Part shown: one piece after another, positions 1 to 6,338 of the stretch
How the letters are laid out: each line of letters begins with the position of its first letter
Position numbering within the stretch: the first letter of the stretch is position 1
Assembly: GCA_019084435.1 (NCBI GenBank)
Contig: JAHRFV010000078.1
Span: 1-10,928, forward strand
Length of the DNA: 10,928 bases
Direction of reading: 5' to 3'
Origin: Dethiosulfatibacter sp.
Lineage (GTDB): Bacteria > Bacillota_A > Clostridia > Tissierellales > Dethiosulfatibacteraceae
The notes under the pieces: generated by a model
Databases searched by the model: none
Told to the model about the DNA's origin: nothing
The model's input: only the letters and a program-made list of their open reading frames with translations
Program-made: the position numbers and the translations under genes

Positions 1-593
1 TTCTTGCTGCCCATGACAGCTCCCAGTCCATTTCTGCCGCAAGCGTGTTTCAAATCATTCATGACACAAGCATATTGAACCATGTTTTCTCCTGCGGGAC
101 CAATCTGGGATATCCGAATATTCTTATCTCCTAATTCCTGATTAATCAAATCATGGACCTCTCCATTTCCCTTTCCCCAAAGATGGGTTGCATCCTTTAT
201 GGTAACCTCGCCGTCTTTGATCCATAGATAAATCGGTTTCTCTGATTTGCCTCTGACGATGATTCCATCCCAGCCTGCTTTTTTGAGCTCAGCAGCAACA
301 AAGCCACCAGATTCAGACATTCCAAATCCCTTTGTAATAGGGGATTTGCTTCCCATTATAATTCTAGATGTTCCTGCGTTGGGTATTCCTGACATGACAC
401 CAGTCATATAATAAAAAACATTCTTCTCAGACATAGGATCCACTGATTTCAAATCATCTAGCTTCATAAAGTACCCGATAAGGCCTTTACCACCCATGTA
501 CTTTCTCATCATTTCATTGGATACAGTTATGGTTTTAGTTTGTCCTCCAGTTAGGTCCACTTCCAATATTTTCCCTGAAAATCCGTAATTCAT
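1..593 (-). CDS. aor: Aldehyde:ferredoxin oxidoreductase, N-terminal part (runs off the window)
   Basis: The visible 197 codons start MNYGFSGKILEVDLTGG and still read openly at base 1, ending near CGRNGLGAVMGSK. This is the N-terminal domain of the tungsten-dependent aldehyde:ferredoxin oxidoreductase family, which oxidises aldehydes to carboxylates (or the reverse) with ferredoxin in the cytoplasm. Recognisable blocks are YMGGKGLIGY (about residues 25-34), the GTSRIIMGSKSP block, ESGGFVAAELKKAGWDGIIV, and the late GRNGLGAVMGSKK block expected just before the next domain. The 4Fe-4S cysteines and most of the pterin site lie outside the window. The ATG at 593 has AGGAGG (601-606) seven bases upstream and sits 28 bases after larA, so it is the last visible gene of the operon. 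A MoaD-like gene two positions upstream fits cofactor supply. The natural substrate cannot be read from this part. Confidence 0.93.
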   Translation of the reverse strand, partial: MNYGFSGKILEVDLTGGQTKTITVSNEMMRKYMGGKGLIGYFMKLDDLKSVDPMSEKNVFYYMTGVMSGIPNAGTSRIIMGSKSPITKGFGMSESGGFVAAELKKAGWDGIIVRGKSEKPIYLWIKDGEVTIKDATHLWGKGNGEVHDLINQELGDKNIRISQIGPAGENMVQYACVMNDLKHACGRNGLGAVMGSK

Positions 594-621
594 TCAAATA
601 CCTCCTTTTTTTATCACAAAC

Positions 622-1869
622 CTAGATTATAGTTGGCAGGGTTGACCCTGCTTCTGGCATTATGATTACTTTAGAGTTTTTACCGAGCTTTTCAATAGCA
701 TCATCTATCGCATCTTGCACTGATTCAAATGGCGACATATTTATGCTCTTTACTAGCTCAGGCTCTAATTCTGATACAAGATAGATTTGTGATTTTTCAA
801 GAATCATTGCTATAGCTGCTGCCTTATGAGCACCTAATATAAATTCTCTTTTTATCTCTTCGATCATGTCTTTCGAGGATTTCTCGATCATCCATTGCTC
901 AAAGGTTAACTCTCCAAAACCCTCGGTTGCAGCAGCGCACCAGATGATTATTCCTCCTTCTTTAACGATATGTTTTGAATTATCGAGGCCCTTTTGTGCC
1001 TGGTATAAATTAATGTCTTTTGGAAAACCACCTGGACTGACAACAACAATATCAGCTTTTTCTTTTACGTAAATTTTGTTCAACCTATCCAGATACCGAC
1101 ATCCCTCTCTATGTGCTATTACATGATCACCGGCTACTGCCTTAATGATTTGTTTTTTATCGTTCAGCACTACATTTACGATAAAATGTATCGTTATAAA
1201 ATCTGTTATTTCCTCTATGTCCTGCCGTATTGGATTTGTTTCCATGTTACCGGCAATCGCTTTAGGATTAAGCATATGTATATGATTTGCTTGAATAGCT
1301 TGATGACTAGAGACGCCTGGCATTATGGCTTTATTACCTCCTGAATACCCAGCAAAATAATGAAACTCTATATTACCTAGGGCTATTCGTATGTCGGCAT
1401 TCAATACAGGCTCAAAGATGTCAACCGGGGTTCCATTACTACAAAATCCGAGACGAATACAGTTCTCTTTGTCACTGTCTATAACACTAATGTTTGAGTA
1501 ATATACGTCCTCGCCGACAAGCTGTCTCTTTTCTTCCTCAGAATGCTTTCTGTGTATTCCTAGAGCAAGAATTATCGTAATATCATTCTCATCAACACCG
1601 GCTGATTTTAATTCTTCAATAACTGTTGGCAATACTTTATAACTTGGCATAGGCCTGCTGATATCACTTGTAACGATAGCGATCTTGTCGCCTGGAAAAA
1701 CAATATCTCTCAATCTTTTGCTGCCAATAGGGTACTCAATTGCCCTTCGTACTTCTTCTTCATCGATTGAATCAATATTAACCTCGTTTGGAGTAAGCGT
1801 TGCAATGTAGTTTTCTTCCGGTACGCAAAAACTAACCTCTTCAAAATCATATTTCAATTTGAACTCCAT
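622..1869 (-). CDS. larA: LarA-family nickel-dependent 2-hydroxyacid (lactate) racemase
   Basis: This is a cytoplasmic racemase of the LarA family, which uses a nickel-pincer nucleotide bound to a lysine to invert 2-hydroxyacids such as lactate. With the preferred start the protein has 415 residues, close to Lactobacillus plantarum LarA. Every residue I remember as important in that enzyme is present at matching spacing: D69 and R72 (DISR), H106 (LGIHR), H170 (EFHYFAG), K180 (SGGNK, the cofactor lysine), H196 (QANH), Q290 and K293 (YQAQK). It is therefore probably active. I chose the ATG at 1869, with GGAG eight bases upstream and 16 bases after the moaD-like stop. An in-frame ATG at 1875 is too close to that site, and one at 1914 would overlap the upstream gene. 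Family members act on lactate, malate, phenyllactate and other hydroxyacids, so substrate is open. larB, larC and larE are not in the window. Confidence 0.9.
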   Translation of the reverse strand: MEFKLKYDFEEVSFCVPEENYIATLTPNEVNIDSIDEEEVRRAIEYPIGSKRLRDIVFPGDKIAIVTSDISRPMPSYKVLPTVIEELKSAGVDENDITIILALGIHRKHSEEEKRQLVGEDVYYSNISVIDSDKENCIRLGFCSNGTPVDIFEPVLNADIRIALGNIEFHYFAGYSGGNKAIMPGVSSHQAIQANHIHMLNPKAIAGNMETNPIRQDIEEITDFITIHFIVNVVLNDKKQIIKAVAGDHVIAHREGCRYLDRLNKIYVKEKADIVVVSPGGFPKDINLYQAQKGLDNSKHIVKEGGIIIWCAAATEGFGELTFEQWMIEKSSKDMIEEIKREFILGAHKAAAIAMILEKSQIYLVSELEPELVKSINMSPFESVQDAIDDAIEKLGKNSKVIIMPEAGSTLPTII

Positions 1870-1885
1870 TAGCATTTCTCCAATA

Positions 1886-2110
1886 TCAACCGCCTCCGAA
1901 CAAGGGAAGCACAATCATTCGATCCTCATTTTCCACAATGTGAGTTCTTTCAACCAATTTATCATTGACAAAATACACACTATAATCCTTGTGTATTAAT
2001 CCAATCACTATCATCAGCTCTTCTACAGTTGTCGGTTTATCGAGCTGTACTTCTACGGGGCTTGAAAGATTAGAGCCTTTCAGCAAAACATCACTGATTT
2101 CAATCATCAT
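1886..2110 (-). CDS. MoaD/ThiS-like ubiquitin-fold sulfur carrier protein
   Basis: This is a small protein of 74 residues (73 if the second of two adjacent ATGs is used) ending in VLPLFGGG. A hydrophobic stretch followed by a C-terminal Gly-Gly is the hallmark of MoaD/ThiS sulfur carriers. They are adenylated by a MoeB/ThiF-type enzyme and carry sulfur as a thiocarboxylate. Other family signs are the TTVEELMIVIGL helix and the VNDKLVERTHIVENEDRMIVLP strand-turn-strand. The start follows GGAGGGG by about 10-12 bases and overlaps the sfsA stop by 11 bases (ATGATGATTGA), suggesting coupled translation. Three genes with the AOR at the end point to molybdo/tungstopterin dithiolene synthesis. A role in the LarA nickel-pincer cofactor, which also needs sulfur, is a weaker alternative. 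I leave the symbol blank because pathway assignment rests on context. Confidence 0.8.
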   Translation of the reverse strand: MMIEISDVLLKGSNLSSPVEVQLDKPTTVEELMIVIGLIHKDYSVYFVNDKLVERTHIVENEDRMIVLPLFGGG

Positions 2111-2795
2111 GGCAATAAAACCCCTCCTTTTCCAATATGATTTCATCTTTAGTGACATATGAGTTGTAAACTAAAATTCTCACGCCAGAATCATAGGCTT
2201 TTCTTAATGAACTGCTGAATTTAGGGTCCATATCAATATTCGGTTTGAAATTCTTTACGTCAGCCATTTGAATAAGAAAGAAAATATTTCCTTCATAGCC
2301 CGCCCGTACAGCTCTTATCATCTCTTCTATATGCTTGGTTCCTCTTTCAGTCGGAGCATCAGGAAACATAGCCAGTCCATCAATCTCCAATGTGACACCC
2401 TTAACCTCAATAAAACCTTTTGATCCGTTGCTTCTTTCATAGTAAATATCAAACCTGGAATTTCCGAAGGTTCTCTCTCTGACAATCAAGTCAAGGTCCT
2501 CAAAATCCCTGATTTTATTTGCTATAAGAGCTTCAAAAACCACTTGATTTGGAGCTTGCGAGTCAATATTGATCAGCATCGGTCCCTTGTATGCGCTCAC
2601 TAAAGAATAATTGGTCTTCCTGTTGGAATTATTTGATTTTTCCAGATACACCTTTGTTCCCTTGACAAGAATCTCCCCGCATCTACCTGTGTTTTTAACG
2701 TGCACGGACTCTTGCTTGTCACCTATACAAACCTCTGCGATAAAGCGATTGGGGCGACTGATGAAGACAGCTTCGACAATACTGCTGTATCGCAT
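2100..2795 (-). CDS. sfsA: SfsA family protein (sugar fermentation stimulation protein homologue)
   Basis: The 231-residue protein matches the size of the SfsA family (E. coli SfsA is about 234). It has the family blocks in order: RPNRFIAEV near the N-terminus, VHVKNTGRCGEIL, RTFGNSRFDIYY, GFIEVKGVTLE, FPDAPTERGTKHI, and IFFLIQMADVKNF toward the end. The RFD...FIEVKG arrangement resembles the acidic/lysine core of PD-(D/E)XK nuclease folds. The biochemical role is not settled; SfsA was first described as a DNA-binding stimulator of maltose metabolism in E. coli. I chose the ATG at 2795, two bases after the racemase stop, because it places the N-terminus as in other SfsA proteins. There is no strong ribosome binding site, so coupling to upstream translation is likely. 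A GTG at 2828 would add 11 residues and overlap the racemase gene by 31 bases. Confidence 0.9.
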   Translation of the reverse strand: MRYSSIVEAVFISRPNRFIAEVCIGDKQESVHVKNTGRCGEILVKGTKVYLEKSNNSNRKTNYSLVSAYKGPMLINIDSQAPNQVVFEALIANKIRDFEDLDLIVRERTFGNSRFDIYYERSNGSKGFIEVKGVTLEIDGLAMFPDAPTERGTKHIEEMIRAVRAGYEGNIFFLIQMADVKNFKPNIDMDPKFSSSLRKAYDSGVRILVYNSYVTKDEIILEKEGFYCHDD

Positions 2796-2797
2796 GA

Positions 2798-3889
2798 CTA
2801 ATACTTCAATTCGATATTCATAAAGCACCTGTCTGATGCAAACAGTACTCCCTGATAGAAAAGATCAAACTCAAGAATATCGCCTAGCTTAATCTCTCTT
2901 TTGGCATTTTCAATATCAATAATCAGATGATCCGAGCTGGCTCCTATCAGTTCGATTCCATCCTCTGCAGGCAGCATCTTAGTATAGCTCCCTACGTCTT
3001 TGTTTCCGATGCCCAGTAATGCTCTTGATCTTATGCCACGGTCAAAGTATTCCGGTGTGTCTCCAAAAGCATTGACACATTTGATACCAATCGGATATGT
3101 TGGTTTTCTCTCGATTTCAATCACCTCAGCTTCGATTCTAAAAACACCTTTTTCAAGGCCTTCAATCTCAGTATCCCAATAAAGAGGCAGATCTAGTGCA
3201 CATATTATACCTTCCCCTACCCTCAAATGATTGATTCGTTCCGGTATCTTTCCTGTATATACAAGTGGTAGTGTTGTTGTCGCTCCGCCTGATATATACT
3301 TCAATTCTCTGCCGATTATTCTTTCTATATCCTCTGCGTTTGCAACTAGTTCGTTTAGATTTTCCTCCGATGGAATAATGGATCCGTAACAGCTTAGATT
3401 CGCTCCAATACCTTCAAGTATAATCCCAGCCAATTCATTTTCCACATAGACAGCTAGTTCAGTCAATGCTTCTCTTTCAAACAATCCCTCTCTTAGATCA
3501 CCCAGGTCTCTCATAATAATAACCCTATGTCTTATGCCATATTCCAAGGCCAAATCATTCAGCTTATCAAGTACCTCTTTTTGGGAATTTAGGCTTATAT
3601 CCGCATACTTGACAACCAGCTCTGCCTCCGAAAGCATGGGAATCCTCAACAAAAGTGTGTCTATTCCCAATCCTCTCAGTTTAATCTCTCTCAGTTGCTC
3701 CATTCTTGAGCTCCCAAATTGCCTGCAACCTGATTTGACCATCTCTTCGGCAACTTCAGGAATGCCATTGTATCCTTTTATGACACAAGCAAGCTCTATA
3801 CCATTATCCTCGCATAAATCATGGATAACCTTGGCATTATTCCTCATTTTGTTCATGTCAATCACCAGACTGGGATATCGCTTCAGCAT
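2798..3889 (-). CDS. orr: PLP-dependent amino-acid racemase, probably ornithine racemase
   Basis: The 363-residue protein has the alanine-racemase-type PLP barrel. It begins YPSLVIDMNKMRNNAKVI, with the PLP lysine expected at K38 in ACVIKGYNG, where classical alanine racemases have VKADAYGHG. Other barrel blocks are FGSSRMEQL, VIIMRDLGDLREG, GIGANLSCYG, YISGGATTTLP and LRVGEGI. The C-terminal part with LLGIGNKDVG resembles the ornithine/lysine racemase branch rather than Alr. Ornithine racemase of amino-acid-fermenting clostridia makes D-ornithine, the substrate of D-ornithine 4,5-aminomutase. The neighbouring ornithine aminotransferase gene supports ornithine as substrate. The ATG at 3889 has GAGGTG four bases upstream, and the gene is first in the five-gene run. 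A broader-specificity or other amino-acid racemase remains possible, because substrate specificity cannot be read from motifs alone. Confidence 0.78.
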   Translation of the reverse strand: MLKRYPSLVIDMNKMRNNAKVIHDLCEDNGIELACVIKGYNGIPEVAEEMVKSGCRQFGSSRMEQLREIKLRGLGIDTLLLRIPMLSEAELVVKYADISLNSQKEVLDKLNDLALEYGIRHRVIIMRDLGDLREGLFEREALTELAVYVENELAGIILEGIGANLSCYGSIIPSEENLNELVANAEDIERIIGRELKYISGGATTTLPLVYTGKIPERINHLRVGEGIICALDLPLYWDTEIEGLEKGVFRIEAEVIEIERKPTYPIGIKCVNAFGDTPEYFDRGIRSRALLGIGNKDVGSYTKMLPAEDGIELIGASSDHLIIDIENAKREIKLGDILEFDLFYQGVLFASDRCFMNIELKY

Positions 3890-3914
3890 AATTCACCTCG
3901 ATTAGTTTTTAATA

Positions 3915-3943
3915 ATTATATCATATTATACACCATTTTTTTA
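3915..3943 (-). promoter_or_regulatory. Candidate promoter of the orr-sfsA-moaD-larA-aor operon
   Basis: On the minus strand an extended -10, TGATATAAT (TATAAT at 3915-3920), has a weak -35 TAAAAA (3938-3943) at 17-base spacing. A second TATAAT lies ten bases upstream (3925-3930) but has a poor -35 (TATCCG). Transcription would start near 3908, about 20 bases before the orr ATG, just downstream of the rocD terminator. No other convincing promoter occurs before the aor gene, so this probably serves all five genes. Confidence 0.55.
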
Positions 3944-3952
3944 ATCTCGGAT

Positions 3953-3990
3953 AAAACAAAAAACACTATTTCAACAGGAAACAGTGCTTT
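3953..3990 (-). terminator. Rho-independent terminator of rocD
   Basis: Read on the minus strand, CACTGTTTC (3986-3978), loop CTGTT, and GAAATAGTG (3972-3964) form a 9-bp stem with one G-U pair, extendable with flanking A/T bases. TTTTTTGTTTT follows. This sits about 105 bases after the rocD stop and just upstream of the orr promoter, so it separates rocD from the downstream operon. Confidence 0.82.
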
Positions 3991-4061
3991 ATCAACAAGA
4001 TTTTATGTATTTCCACAGGGTTATCCACATAAATCAATGGGTGTCCACAGGGTTATCCACA
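3989..4061 (+). repeat. 32-bp-phased DnaA-box-like repeat array
   Basis: TTATCAACA (3989), TTATCCACA (4021) and TTATCCACA (4053) start exactly 32 bases apart in the same orientation. The last two match the bacterial DnaA-box consensus TTATNCACA perfectly; the first differs at one base. The 18-mer TCCACAGGGTTATCCACA occurs twice without mismatch (4012-4029, 4044-4061). The two full 32-base units agree at 23 of 32 positions, with the conserved bases concentrated in the box and in TCCACAGGG. The array lies in the 3' untranslated region of rocD before its terminator. An AT-rich stretch follows (4061-4115). No dnaA or dnaN gene is nearby. Confidence 0.75.
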
Positions 4062-4092
4062 AATTATACATATTTTATTAGAAATTTTTGTT

Positions 4093-5289
4093 TTATTTAT
4101 TGTCTAATACATTTTTTATTTTTTCAACAGCCCAATCTATTTCTTCCTTGGTGATTACAAGAGGAGGCGCAAATCTTATAACTGTCTCATGAGTTTCATG
4201 GGCAAGAATTCCTTCTTCCTTCAATGCGTCGCAGTATGGCCCTGCTTTATGGTCAAATACCATGCCGATCAACAATCCTTTACCTCGCACCTCAACAATA
4301 TGCGGATTCTTAATTTCTCTTAGTCTATTCATGAAATATTCACCTTTTTCGAGTGCCATCCCAACATAATCGTCTTCTATCATGACTTTCATCGCTTCTA
4401 TTGCTATTGCGCATCCTAGAGGATTGCCACCGAAGGTCGAGCCGTGAGATCCAGGTGTAAACACACCCAGTATCGATTTGTCAGCAGCTACGGCAGACAC
4501 AGGGAAAACACCACCTCCTAGAGCTTTTCCTAGGACATACATATCAGGTTCAACATCTTCCCACATGCTGGCAAACATTCTTCCGGTCCGTGCGAATCCA
4601 GTTTGCACTTCATCTGCTATAAGGAGTATATTGTTTTCTTCACAAAGTGCTTTCGCTTCTTTCATAAATCCGGCAGGAGGCACAATAATCCCACCTTCAC
4701 CCTGAATAGGCTCCATGATAAAAGCTGCAGTGTTTGGTGTGATAGCAATTTTTAGTTGGTCAATATTGCCATATTCAATCAACTTAAAACCTGGAGTCAA
4801 TGGTCCGTATCCACGCCTGTAAGATGGTTCGGAGCTCATGGATATGATTGCAGTTGTCCTGCCGTGAAAATTTCCGCTACAGGCTATGATTTCCTGTTTC
4901 CCATCCTCTACACCTTTAACGTCAACTGCCCATCTTCTAGCGCTCTTGATAGCCGTTTCAACTGCTTCAGCTCCCGTATTCATAGGAAGAATCATGTTCT
5001 TATTAGTCAATCCTGAGAGCAATTCATAAAAATCACAAAGAACTGAATTGTGAAATGCTCTAGAAGTCAATGTGACCTTATCCATTTGTCTCTTAGCCGC
5101 GGCGATTATTCTTGGGTGTCTGTGTCCGTGGCTGACAGCTGAATAAGCACTAAGCATATCCATATATTTGTTTCCTTCGGGATCAGTTACCCACACGCCC
5201 TCAGCCTCTTCAAACACAACTTCTGTCGGGTTGTAATTATTTGCTCCGAATTTTTTGGTCTTTTCGATAATATCTTTCGTAGTTTTCAT
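4093..5289 (-). CDS. rocD: Ornithine aminotransferase
   Basis: This 398-residue class III PLP aminotransferase matches the length of RocD (about 400). It transfers the delta-amino group of L-ornithine to 2-oxoglutarate, giving glutamate-5-semialdehyde, which cyclises to pyrroline-5-carboxylate and leads to glutamate or proline. Family blocks are [23 protein letters not shown] near the start, [14 protein letters not shown] (47-59), [13 protein letters not shown] (103-115), [16 protein letters not shown] (193-200), IADEVQTGF with D226, and LGKALGGG with the PLP lysine K255. The ATG at 5289 has AGGAGG six bases upstream; an in-frame start at 5334 would begin inside the mobile-element end and lacks a site. 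The gene appears monocistronic. A non-autonomous IS element ends about 48 bases upstream, and I see no strong promoter between the two. The symbol follows B. subtilis usage. Confidence 0.92.
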   Translation of the reverse strand: MKTTKDIIEKTKKFGANNYNPTEVVFEEAEGVWVTDPEGNKYMDMLSAYSAVSHGHRHPRIIAAAKRQMDKVTLTSRAFHNSVLCDFYELLSGLTNKNMILPMNTGAEAVETAIKSARRWAVDVKGVEDGKQEIIACSGNFHGRTTAIISMSSEPSYRRGYGPLTPGFKLIEYGNIDQLKIAITPNTAAFIMEPIQGEGGIIVPPAGFMKEAKALCEENNILLIADEVQTGFARTGRMFASMWEDVEPDMYVLGKALGGGVFPVSAVAADKSILGVFTPGSHGSTFGGNPLGCAIAIEAMKVMIEDDYVGMALEKGEYFMNRLREIKNPHIVEVRGKGLLIGMVFDHKAGPYCDALKEEGILAHETHETVIRFAPPLVITKEEIDWAVEKIKNVLDNK

Positions 5290-5336
5290 TGTCTGCCTCC
5301 TATTTTCAAATCTATTTGTGATATGATACAACAAAG

Positions 5337-5493
5337 TGACATACTCCCACCACTTTAAGAAGTGGGGGCTTCTCGTTCGAGTAGCCTAACGGCTACAGCA
5401 CTGGTCGTAACACAAGCGTACTGCTCGTGATTACAACCTACATAAGCGAGCTATCCCCGTGTGCCCCACGGTTCTTTCGTACTTTATACCACT
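5337..5493 (-). ncRNA. Candidate solo omega RNA (TnpB guide-RNA scaffold) without tnpB
   Basis: In IS200/IS605 and related elements the 3' end of tnpB and the right end are transcribed as omega RNA, whose guide is the DNA just outside the element. The scaffold hairpins described for the element are intact. An extended -10, TGATATACT (5500-5508 on the minus strand), could start a transcript near 5493, giving about 155 bases of scaffold. No good -35 accompanies it. The guide would be the first bases of the rocD leader, beginning near 5336. Whether it is transcribed or used by any TnpB elsewhere cannot be seen. Confidence 0.45.
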
Positions 5494-5505
5494 GAATATA
5501 GTATA
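5431..5505 (-). pseudogene. Remnant of the TnpB C-terminus
   Basis: In one minus-strand frame the residues SGIKYERTVGHTGIA precede a short tail and a TAA stop (5431-5433). TVGHTGI followed by Ala is typical of the extreme C-terminus of TnpB, after its last RuvC and zinc-finger parts. Upstream the frame is closed by TGA at 5506-5508, so at most about 20 codons survive. It has no start and no catalytic residues. It marks where an internal deletion joined left-end DNA to the 3' end of tnpB. Confidence 0.6.
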
Positions 5506-5649
5506 TCACTACTACAGGATAAAAAAAACAACCGATTCATCTCCCACCTACTCTCTCACTATATGAGCAAGGAAAGGCTAAGAGGAGAGAGACTTCTCGG
5601 CTTTTAGGTTAAAACATTTCTTAATCATTATGATTTTTTTTTATTTTTA

Positions 5650-5678
5650 TTGATAGCATATCTATAGTATAATAAAAT
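5650..5678 (+). promoter_or_regulatory. Candidate promoter of the plsY-like gene
   Basis: TTGATA (5650-5655) and TAAAAT (5673-5678) are separated by 17 bases, placing a start near 5685, about 19 bases before the ATG. An overlapping TATAAT (5668-5673) has only a T-rich -35. A strong GGGGGTG (5692-5698) precedes the start codon. Confidence 0.55.
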
Positions 5679-5703
5679 TAGTACTTAACTTGGGGGTGTC
5701 AAA

Positions 5704-6321
5704 ATGCTCTATTTAGTATCCGCCTTAATAGGTTATCTTGTTGGTTGTTTTCAGACTTCGTATTTACTGGGTAAGTTCTTGAAGCAAACCGATATAAGAA
5801 ACCACGGCACCTCAAATGCCGGTGCATCAAATGCCGCTATCGTTTTTGGATGGAGATTTGGTTTAATTATTGCCTTAGTTGATATAGGGAAGACGATATT
5901 AGCTGTCACAATCATTAGCTTTATTTTTCCAGGAGAATCTATTTTAAAATATATTGCCGGTTTGTTTTGTATCCTGGGTCACATTTTCCCATTTTACATG
6001 CAGTTTAGGGGAGGCAAAGGCTTCGCCTCTTACGCTGGATTAGTTCTTTCAATGAACTGGAGATTAGGGTTAGGTTTTATATTTTTCTGTATCATTATTA
6101 CTGTCGTGACAAATTATGTCTCAGTGGCTGCTTTGATATCAACAGGAGCCTATCCATTGTACAACATATATATTAGAGAAAACCCAACAATAATTCTACT
6201 TCTTATTATGATGTATTTTGTTATTATTTATAAGCACAGAGAAAATATCAGCCGTCTTAAAACAGGTCAGGAAAAAGGCCTTCGTGATTTATTGAAACAA
6301 AAGAAACCGATTAAGCCCTGA
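5704..6321 (+). CDS. plsY: PlsY-like acyl-phosphate:glycerol-3-phosphate acyltransferase (divergent)
   Basis: This 205-residue multi-pass membrane protein has the PlsY layout. PlsY moves an acyl group from acyl-phosphate to glycerol-3-phosphate, the first step of phospholipid synthesis. The three cytoplasmic motifs are present but altered. Motif 1 reads GCFQTSYLLGK (14-24) where GSIPTGYLIGK is usual. The next block reads DIRNHGTSNAGASNA (30-44) instead of DIR-HGSGN-GATN. The loop FRGGKGFAS (101-109) is canonical. The C-terminal YKHRENISRLKTGQEKG (176-192) fits motif 3. Hydrophobic stretches around 2-20, 52-76, 82-100, 112-134, 138-156 and 161-176 suggest about six membrane segments. The gene is alone, with its own promoter, and convergent with tadA 17 bases away. 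The replaced GSIP and GSGN residues raise the possibility of a paralogue with changed donor or acceptor. Confidence 0.82.
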   Translation: MLYLVSALIGYLVGCFQTSYLLGKFLKQTDIRNHGTSNAGASNAAIVFGWRFGLIIALVDIGKTILAVTIISFIFPGESILKYIAGLFCILGHIFPFYMQFRGGKGFASYAGLVLSMNWRLGLGFIFFCIIITVVTNYVSVAALISTGAYPLYNIYIRENPTIILLLIMMYFVIIYKHRENISRLKTGQEKGLRDLLKQKKPIKP

Positions 6322-6338
6322 TTTGACTTAATCAATAA

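Larger units (their letters stand above)
5337..5605 (-). mobile_element. Short non-autonomous IS200/IS605-family element with omega-RNA-like right end
   Basis: The 414 bases between rocD and plsY are mostly this element, oriented on the minus strand. Its right end (5346-5368) is the common TnpB-element hairpin GCCCCCACTTC...GTGGTGGGAG, ending in AGTATGTCAC at about 5337. Inward lie a perfect 6-bp hairpin (GTAGCC/GGCTAC, 5381-5396), a longer imperfect stem (5407-5417 with 5423-5434), and a TnpB C-terminal stub. At the far end, 5573-5585 pairs with 5593-5605 (12 of 13 positions including wobbles), a plausible left-end hairpin. There is no room for tnpA or tnpB, so mobility would need proteins in trans. 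The right boundary is known to a few bases; the left boundary is an estimate. Only the right half is firmly family-typical. Confidence 0.72.

Noticed and set aside
1111..1344. Open frame on the plus strand opposite larA
   Set aside because: It lies wholly inside a gene with all catalytic residues conserved. It has no ribosome binding site and an implausible composition, so it is a shadow of the minus-strand gene.
3989..4061. Evenly spaced repeats that could look like a small CRISPR array
   Set aside because: The units are directly adjacent 32-mers with conserved bases at their ends and degenerate middles. There are no uniform repeats separated by unique spacers and no cas genes. DnaA-box-like repeats explain the conserved part better.
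3534..4081. Plus-strand open frames opposite the racemase and over the intergenic repeat
   Set aside because: They are antisense to a recognised gene or cross a terminator and repeat array, and they resemble no protein family.
5290..5345. T-box or amino-acid riboswitch in the rocD leader
   Set aside because: The leader is only about 50 bases up to the mobile element and contains no T-box sequence or specifier-stem structure.
5573..5605. Hairpin read as a rho-independent terminator
   Set aside because: No T-tract follows on the minus strand, and on the plus strand no gene ends upstream. Its place at the far end of the IS element makes a left-end hairpin more likely.
6309..6333. GATTAAG / CTTAATC inverted repeat at the plsY-tadA junction as a terminator
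   Set aside because: It has only 7 mostly A-T pairs, an 11-base loop and no T-run on either side. It lies partly inside the plsY coding end, so I do not call it a terminator.
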